20,191 nt of DNA from positions 1 through 20,191 of the forward strand of contig JAKISM010000027.1 of assembly GCA_021648585.1 (NCBI GenBank). The letters run 5' to 3'. The notes beneath the pieces were generated by a model. That model saw only the letters and a list, made by a program, of their open reading frames with translations, had not been told where the DNA came from and searched no databases. Both the position numbers and the translations under genes were made by a program. Origin of the DNA: Devosiaceae bacterium (GTDB taxonomy: Bacteria > Pseudomonadota > Alphaproteobacteria > Rhizobiales > Devosiaceae). This document shows positions 15,096 through 20,191 of the stretch, one piece after another. Each line of letters starts with the position of its first letter. The first letter of the stretch is position 1.

Positions 15096-15123
15096 TATCG
15101 GGGCGATATTAATTGCCCCGATA
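15096..15123 (+). other. GC-rich intercistronic hairpin between binding protein and permease
   Basis: TATCGGGGC (15096-15104) pairs with GCCCCGATA (15115-15123), extended inside by GAT/ATT to a 12-pair stem with an ATTA loop. No T-run follows, so it is not a classic terminator. Such hairpins after binding-protein genes commonly protect the upstream message or reduce read-through, giving more binding protein than permease. Confidence 0.65.
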
Positions 15124-15163
15124 GTGTGAAATATAACATTGTAATTTTTTAGGGGGTATCAAA

Positions 15164-16192
15164 ATGGATGCGATAATATTACAGGTCTTAAACGGTTTGG
15201 ATAAAGGTGGTGCTTATGCACTTATCGCATTAGGTCTTACCCTAGTTTTTGGCACTTTGGGCGTTGTTAATTTTGCCCATGGTGCATTATTCATGCTTGG
15301 TGCTTTTTGCGCCGTTACCTTCAAAAAAATTATCACCCTCGAGCAAATTGTATTAAGCAAAACCGAATTAAGCCCATGGGGAACACCACTAGAAATTCGC
15401 ACGCCTTATGCCCAGCAATGGTTTGGCGATTTTGGCAATGTTTTAATTGAATATTCTGTGCCATTCTCCTTACTGCTGGCCATCCCTGTTATGCTGTTTA
15501 TTGGCATTGCTATGGAGCGAGGAATTATTAAGCATTTTTATAAACGCCCGCATGCCGAGCAAATTCTTGTAACATTTGGTTTGGCGATTGTTTTGCAAGA
15601 AATCGTCAAGGCATTTTTTGGCGCCAACCCAAATCCTCAGCCCATACCACAGATTTTCATGGGAGCTGCTGATCTTGGAGTAATGGTAGGAATGGCAGAA
15701 AACGTAATCACCTATCCGAAATGGCGACTTGTATATTTATTCTTCTCACTTGGAGTAATCGCGGCGGTATTTGCCTTCCTCAGATTTACCACCTTTGGTT
15801 TGGTGGTGCGCGCAGGTATGAGCGACAGAGAAACTGTTTCCATGCTAGGGATAAATATCGATAAAAGATTTACCATCATGTTTGGCATTGCCGCAGTAGT
15901 TGCAGGTTTGGCAGGCGTTATGTACACTCCGATCCTACCACCAGATTATACACTTGGCATGGACTTTTTGGTTCTTTCATTCATCGTTGTTGTGGTTGGT
16001 GGAATGGGATCATTACCAGGGGCAGTACTAGCTGGCTTTATGCTTGGAGTAGTACAATCTCTTGCTTCAATGACCGAAGTTAAAGACATTATTCCCGGCA
16101 TTGATCAAATCATTATCTATTTAATTGCTGTTATTATTTTGTTAGTTCGCCCTCGTGGTTTACTTGGCAAACGTGGCGTGATGGAGAATTAA
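15164..16192 (+). CDS. ABC transporter permease, LivH type
   Basis: A 342-residue inner-membrane permease with about eight to nine hydrophobic helices. LivH-type motifs are GAYALIALGLTLVFGTLGVV followed by NFAHGALFMLGAF, the loop MERGIIKHFYKRPHAEQI, and the EAA-like region GMSDRETVSMLGINIDKRF preceding AVVAGLAGVMY. A polar insertion of about 40 residues after the second helix (residues about 60-95) makes it longer than typical LivH (about 300). AGGGGG lies upstream of the ATG. It follows the binding protein after a 91-base gap containing a stable hairpin and precedes the second permease by one base, so the two permeases are co-translated and likely form the heterodimeric channel. Confidence 0.93.
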   Translation: MDAIILQVLNGLDKGGAYALIALGLTLVFGTLGVVNFAHGALFMLGAFCAVTFKKIITLEQIVLSKTELSPWGTPLEIRTPYAQQWFGDFGNVLIEYSVPFSLLLAIPVMLFIGIAMERGIIKHFYKRPHAEQILVTFGLAIVLQEIVKAFFGANPNPQPIPQIFMGAADLGVMVGMAENVITYPKWRLVYLFFSLGVIAAVFAFLRFTTFGLVVRAGMSDRETVSMLGINIDKRFTIMFGIAAVVAGLAGVMYTPILPPDYTLGMDFLVLSFIVVVVGGMGSLPGAVLAGFMLGVVQSLASMTEVKDIIPGIDQIIIYLIAVIILLVRPRGLLGKRGVMEN

Positions 16193-16193
16193 T

Positions 16194-17357
16194 ATGTTTA
16201 ATATTCCAAAAAAAGATGCCATCACATTTGTGCTATTTGCAATAGTAGTTCTAACCATGCCGATTTGGCTAACCCCGTTTGGCGCTTCTTACCCAGCTCT
16301 ATTACAAAAATTTGCAATCTATGCCCTGCTTGCCGTTGGTTATAATTTGTTGTTTGGACTAACTGGATATTTAAGTTTTGGTCATGCTGCCTTTTTAGGA
16401 GTCGGATCGTACGCAGCGGTCTGGTCGTTCAAACTATTATCAATGAACCCAGTTTTGGCACTATCCTTTGCTATATTATTCTCTGGCATATTTGCTTTAG
16501 CAATTGGTTATATATCCCTTAGACGTTCTGGGATTTATTTCTCAATCCTAACCCTTGCCTTTGCTCAGATGAGTTACAAATTAGCTTATTCCGTTCTAAG
16601 CCCGATAACTCACGGTGAAACTGGGTTGCAACTTACTTTGCAAGACCCAAGAGCAATAGATTTAATGTTTATTGAACGTGGTAGCTCTTTGCCAACCTCT
16701 AACCTTTTTGGGATATCGATGAGTGGTTATTCTGGTTTTTATTTCACCGCCATTATTCTATTAATTGGGTTTTTTATTGCACAAAAAATTACCTCGTCGC
16801 CTTTTGGCATGATGCTTAAAGGAATAAAGTCTAACGAAAACCGCATGAATTACACAGGCTTTAATACCAAACCCTATATGTTAACCGTGTTTGTTATTTC
16901 AGGAATTTATGCAGGTGTTGCAGGTGGCTTACTTTCCATTACCGATCCTCTTGCAGGCGCTGAGCGTATGCAATGGACTGCCTCTGGTGAATTGGTCTTG
17001 ATGACTATTCTTGGTGGTGTTGGTACATTGATTGGCCCGGTGATTGGTGCTTGGCTTATTAAATATTTCGAAAATATTTTTTCAGCATGGAATGAAAGCG
17101 TGTTGCATGGTTTCTTCGCCTTCTTACCCGATGGTTTTGAAGACATCGTGGTGACAATCTCATCTAAATTTGTTGGTGAAGGTTGGCACTTAACGCTTGG
17201 TCTAATGTTTGTATTAGTTGTGGTATTCTTACCAGGTGGCATTATGGAAGGTGCACGCCGAATAGGCACAATGTTTAAAAATAACAAAGACAAAAAACCC
17301 AAACAAACATCTGATAGTGAAAAGCAATCATCTGATAGTGAAAAAGGAGAAGGCTAA
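16194..17357 (+). CDS. ABC transporter permease, LivM type
   Basis: A 387-residue second permease. It shows the LivM signature YALLAVGYNLLFGLTGYLSF and GHAAFLGVGSYAA, the helix pair ISLRRSGIYFSILTLAFAQM, the EAA-like loop GIKSNENRMNYTGFN and the C-terminal GGVGTLIGPVIGAW. About nine to ten membrane helices are expected. A hydrophilic tail rich in Lys, Asp and Ser ends with a short tandem repeat. GGAG lies about seven bases before its ATG inside the livH-like end. The stop overlaps the first ATPase gene start by one base (TAATG). Confidence 0.93.
   Translation: MFNIPKKDAITFVLFAIVVLTMPIWLTPFGASYPALLQKFAIYALLAVGYNLLFGLTGYLSFGHAAFLGVGSYAAVWSFKLLSMNPVLALSFAILFSGIFALAIGYISLRRSGIYFSILTLAFAQMSYKLAYSVLSPITHGETGLQLTLQDPRAIDLMFIERGSSLPTSNLFGISMSGYSGFYFTAIILLIGFFIAQKITSSPFGMMLKGIKSNENRMNYTGFNTKPYMLTVFVISGIYAGVAGGLLSITDPLAGAERMQWTASGELVLMTILGGVGTLIGPVIGAWLIKYFENIFSAWNESVLHGFFAFLPDGFEDIVVTISSKFVGEGWHLTLGLMFVLVVVFLPGGIMEGARRIGTMFKNNKDKKPKQTSDSEKQSSDSEKGEG
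17308..17344 (+). repeat. 21-bp in-frame tandem duplication at the permease C-terminus
   Basis: CATCTGATAGTGAAAA occurs at 17308-17323 and again at 17329-17344, exactly 21 bases apart, so seven codons are duplicated (SDSEKQS then SDSEKGE). It extends only the hydrophilic tail and keeps the frame; replication slippage is the simple explanation. Confidence 0.85.
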
Positions 17358-18127
17358 TGGCTAAAGCTAGTGAAAACGTCGTTCTCCATGTTGCAGATGT
17401 GCATAAAACATTTGGTGGTTTACATGCTCTATCTGATGTTGATCTATCGATTGAAGAAGCTAAAACCCACGCAATTATCGGACCAAACGGCGCTGGCAAA
17501 TCAACATTATTGAACATAATCGTTGGCTTGCTCCCCCCTACACGTGGTGCTGTCGTGCTTGATGGTGAAGTTTTAACGGGCAAAAAACCGCATGAAATTA
17601 ATCAAATGGGCGTTGCACGAGTTTTTCAAACTCCTGAAATATTTATCGATCTTTCAGTTATAGATAATGTCATGGTGTCAGCCTTTGCAAAACGTGATGG
17701 TGCTTTTAAGCTAAGATTTTCAAAATCACTTGAAAGCGAAAAAGAAATAAATCAAAGAGCCGTTAAAATCCTCACAGAATTTGGATTAGACGATAAAATG
17801 GAGGAACATGCAGGGTCTTTATCGCGTGGTCATAAGCGTCGATTAGAACTTGCAATGTGCCTCATTCAGCAGCCACGCATTTTACTATTGGACGAGCCAA
17901 CCGCTGGCATGTCCCGCCACGATACCAACACAACGATTGATCTACTTAAAGATATTAAGGCAACAGGCATGACAATCGTTATTATTGAACATGATATGCA
18001 CGTGGTTTTTTCTCTTGCCGACAAAGTTTCTGTTCTCGCTGGCGGGCGAATTATTGCAGAAGGCACGCCCGATGAAATGCGTGCCAGTACAATTGTTAAA
18101 AAAGCCTATCTGGGAGAAGCGTCATAA
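17357..18127 (+). CDS. ABC transporter ATP-binding protein, LivG type
   Basis: A 256-residue ATPase. Walker A is GPNGAGKST (residues 42-50), the LivG-specific region contains GVARVFQTPEIF, Walker B is RILLLDEPTAGM and the switch His lies in VIIEHDMHVV. The signature motif reads LSRGHKRRLELAM, with His in place of the usual Gln or Glu of LSxGQ; LivG-family signatures are variable, so activity is still expected. It overlaps the upstream permease and the downstream ATPase by one base each (TAATG), fixing a co-translated module. It powers import together with the LivF-type partner. Confidence 0.94.
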   Translation: MAKASENVVLHVADVHKTFGGLHALSDVDLSIEEAKTHAIIGPNGAGKSTLLNIIVGLLPPTRGAVVLDGEVLTGKKPHEINQMGVARVFQTPEIFIDLSVIDNVMVSAFAKRDGAFKLRFSKSLESEKEINQRAVKILTEFGLDDKMEEHAGSLSRGHKRRLELAMCLIQQPRILLLDEPTAGMSRHDTNTTIDLLKDIKATGMTIVIIEHDMHVVFSLADKVSVLAGGRIIAEGTPDEMRASTIVKKAYLGEAS

Positions 18128-18861
18128 TGAGCCAAACAGATGAAAATCAAACTGAAGAAAAGTTTTTCTCAATTAATAATGTACACGCATATTACGGTGA
18201 AAGTTACATTGTTCAGGGTGTTTCTTTTGATGTAAAAGAGGGAGAAATCCTTGCTCTTTTAGGGCGCAATGGCGCTGGGAAGAGTTCAACTTTACGCTCC
18301 ATAGCTAGAGCCGATGACCCAGAAGTAAAATCTGGCGAAATTTGGCTTAATGGACAAGCTTTACACGAAATGAAAGCCCATGAAGCCGCACTTGCTGGTG
18401 TACAACTCGTCCCTGAAGATAGACGGATTATTCAAGGGCTAACAGTTGAAGAAAACCTTACTTTAGCACAAGTCGCTCCGGGGCACGGCTGGACGCTTGA
18501 GCAAGTTTATGACCATTTTCCACGTTTAGGTGAACGTCGTAAACAAGAGGGAACTACTCTTTCAGGAGGCGAGCAACAAATGCTTGCCGTAGCACGTGCC
18601 CTATCTCGTGATGTAAAATTATTATTACTTGATGAACCTTATGAAGGATTAGCTCCTGTCATTGTGCAAGAAATTGAAAAAATCCTACTCTCCATAAAAA
18701 AACTCGGCATCACAACTATTATTGTCGAGCAAAACGCAGTAGCTGCTTTACGCCTTAGCGATAGAGCTGCAATTCTTGATACAGGAGAAATTGTTTTCAC
18801 TGGCACCGCTAAAGAGATGCTAGAAAACGAAGAACTAATGCATGAATATTTAGCCATTTAA
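18127..18861 (+). CDS. ABC transporter ATP-binding protein, LivF type
   Basis: A 244-residue ATPase. Walker A is GRNGAGKSS (residues 46-54), the signature LSGGEQQMLAVARAL is canonical, Walker B is LLLLDEPYEGLAP and the switch residue region is TTIIVEQNAVAAL. The LivF hallmark VPEDRRI is present. A polar extension of about 12 residues precedes the domain. The start overlaps the LivG-type stop (TAATG). The acyl-CoA synthetase gene begins 12 bases after its stop. Confidence 0.95.
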   Translation: MSQTDENQTEEKFFSINNVHAYYGESYIVQGVSFDVKEGEILALLGRNGAGKSSTLRSIARADDPEVKSGEIWLNGQALHEMKAHEAALAGVQLVPEDRRIIQGLTVEENLTLAQVAPGHGWTLEQVYDHFPRLGERRKQEGTTLSGGEQQMLAVARALSRDVKLLLLDEPYEGLAPVIVQEIEKILLSIKKLGITTIIVEQNAVAALRLSDRAAILDTGEIVFTGTAKEMLENEELMHEYLAI

Positions 18862-18873
18862 AAGGTAAAAACT

Positions 18874-20191
18874 GTGAGTGAAAAACTCTACAAAGTACCA
18901 GATGTTTGGAAAAACAACGCCTATATAGATAGTGCGCTTTATAAAAAAATGTACGCCCAATCTATTTCTGATCCAAATAAATTTTGGGGAGAACAAGCAA
19001 AGCGCATTGATTGGATAAAAAAGCCCACAATAATTAAAAATGCTAGTTTTGACCCTGTAAATATTAAGTGGTTTGAGGACGGCGAGCTAAACGTAACCAT
19101 TAGCTGCATTGATAGACATTTAGCAACAAAAGCAGATCAAATTGCGCTTATTTGGGAGTCTGATGAGCCCAATGAAAGACAGCGCACCTTTTCCTATGCC
19201 CAATTACATTTAGAAGTAAATAAATGGGCAAATACCCTAAAAAAACTTGGTGTGAAAAAAGGTGATAGAGTAACTATTTATTTGCCTATGATACCAGAAG
19301 CAGCTTTTGCTATGCTCGCATGCGCTCGAATTGGCGCAGTCCACTCAGTAGTTTTTGCGGGCTTTTCACCTGATAGTTTGGCTGGTCGCATTAATGATTG
19401 CCAATCAAATATAGTGATAACATCTGATGAAGGTCGGCGTGGTGGCAAAAAAATTCCATTAAAGAAAAACGTAGATGCAGCCGCAAAACTAGCACCAATT
19501 CTAAAAACCACTTTGGTAGTTAAACATACTGGCTCTGAGATAGAATGGCATGAAGGGCGTGATGTCTTTTGGCATGAAATCAGCAAAGATATTTCAGATC
19601 AATGCGAAGCTGAACCCATGAATGCAGAAGAGCCGCTTTTTGTTCTTTATACTTCTGGCTCAACAGGCAAACCAAAAGGCGTTGTGCATACAAGTGGCGG
19701 CTACCTCACCTATATAAACCTCGCATTTGAAGTGATATTTGATTATCAACAGGGCGATATTTATTGGTGTGGAGCGGATTTAGGCTGGATTACTGGCCAT
19801 TCATTTACGCTTTATGCCCCCCTTTCAAATGGCGCAACTACCATCATGTATGAGGGAGTACCAAACTATCCTGATGCTTCTCGCTTTTGGCAAATTATTG
19901 ACAAATATAAGGTCACTCAATTTTTCACCGCGCCAACCGCAATTCGAGCCTTAATGGCGATGGGCGATGAATATGTAACCAAGACAGATCGCTCTTCACT
20001 AAAAATTCTAGCAACCGCCGGCGAGCCGATAAACCCGCAAGCGTGGGAGTGGTATTATAAAATCGTTGGTAATGAGCAATGTCAAATTATTGATAATTAT
20101 TGGCAGACCGAAACTGGCGGCATGTTACTTACCCCACTTCCCGGAGCAACAGATCTTAAACCGGGATCTGCAACATTTCCATTTTTTGGTA
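18874..20191 (+). CDS. acs: acetyl/propionyl-CoA synthetase-like enzyme, 5' two-thirds
   Basis: The first 439 codons of an AMP-forming short-chain acyl-CoA synthetase; it runs off the right edge (Acs is about 650 residues). The start is GTG at 18874, with AAAGG eight bases upstream, giving MSEKLYKVPDVW. Acs blocks are WFEDGELNVTISCIDRHL, GDRVTIYLPMIPEAAFAMLA, the AMP loop YTSGSTGKPKG (residues 259-269), GWITGHSF (304-311) and PGSATFPFFG at the edge. Pocket-region residues differ from standard Acs: Ala382 before GEPINP (usually Val) and D-N-Y-W-Q at 407-411 (usually D-T-W-W-Q). Both resemble propionyl-CoA synthetase PrpE, while the remaining sequence is closest to Acs. Its position 12 bases behind the ABC genes implies that the imported solute is CoA-activated. 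The catalytic Lys of the C-terminal domain is outside the window. The symbol reflects family, not proven substrate. Confidence 0.92.
   Translation, partial: MSEKLYKVPDVWKNNAYIDSALYKKMYAQSISDPNKFWGEQAKRIDWIKKPTIIKNASFDPVNIKWFEDGELNVTISCIDRHLATKADQIALIWESDEPNERQRTFSYAQLHLEVNKWANTLKKLGVKKGDRVTIYLPMIPEAAFAMLACARIGAVHSVVFAGFSPDSLAGRINDCQSNIVITSDEGRRGGKKIPLKKNVDAAAKLAPILKTTLVVKHTGSEIEWHEGRDVFWHEISKDISDQCEAEPMNAEEPLFVLYTSGSTGKPKGVVHTSGGYLTYINLAFEVIFDYQQGDIYWCGADLGWITGHSFTLYAPLSNGATTIMYEGVPNYPDASRFWQIIDKYKVTQFFTAPTAIRALMAMGDEYVTKTDRSSLKILATAGEPINPQAWEWYYKIVGNEQCQIIDNYWQTETGGMLLTPLPGATDLKPGSATFPFFG

Noticed and set aside
13726..18861. Urea transporter UrtABCDE, which has the same gene order.
   Set aside because: No urease genes follow; an acyl-CoA synthetase is 12 bases downstream, and the binding protein's N-terminal ligand region does not look like UrtA.

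Overview
The window comes from an AT-rich alphaproteobacterium. Gene content points to a Rhizobiales-like or related low-GC lineage: yqgE divergent from a DsbD-alpha-type exported protein, an alphaproteobacterial lipoprotein, a transporter-histidine kinase fusion and a ScfR-type regulator. No genus can be named from the sequence alone. Protein-coding density is very high. I found no rRNA, tRNA, IS element, phage gene or CRISPR array.

Left part (1-2854): the 3' end of an EAL-domain gene faces yqgE. yqgE is divergent from an exported DsbD-alpha-like protein, which is followed by a conserved lipoprotein of unknown function.

Glycine cleavage part (2894-7539): a promoter and an intact tandem glycine riboswitch lead a tight operon gcvT-gcvH-gcvPA-gcvPB, encoding the T, H and two-subunit P proteins. 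The L protein is not in the window.

Right part (7542-20191): two divergent units share a 179-base control region (13547-13725). Leftwards run a ScfR/PrpR-type regulator, a receiver-only response regulator, a two-helix membrane protein, a sodium:solute-symporter/histidine-kinase fusion and an AcuI/YhdH acryloyl-CoA reductase. Rightwards run a Tat-exported solute-binding protein, two permeases and two ATPases of the branched-chain amino acid (HAAT) ABC family, then an acetyl-CoA-synthetase-like gene cut by the window edge.

I read the right part as one locus for sensing, importing and CoA-activating a short-chain carboxylate. The substrate could be propionate or acrylate rather than acetate, because the synthetase carries PrpE-like residues at acyl-pocket positions and an acryloyl-CoA reductase ends the regulatory operon. 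The most unusual signal is that the ScfR regulator contains a stretch alignable without gaps to the phosphoacceptor (DHp) helices of the neighbouring kinase. The only response regulator in the operon has no output domain. A docking-based signal path from kinase to receiver to ScfR is therefore a testable hypothesis.
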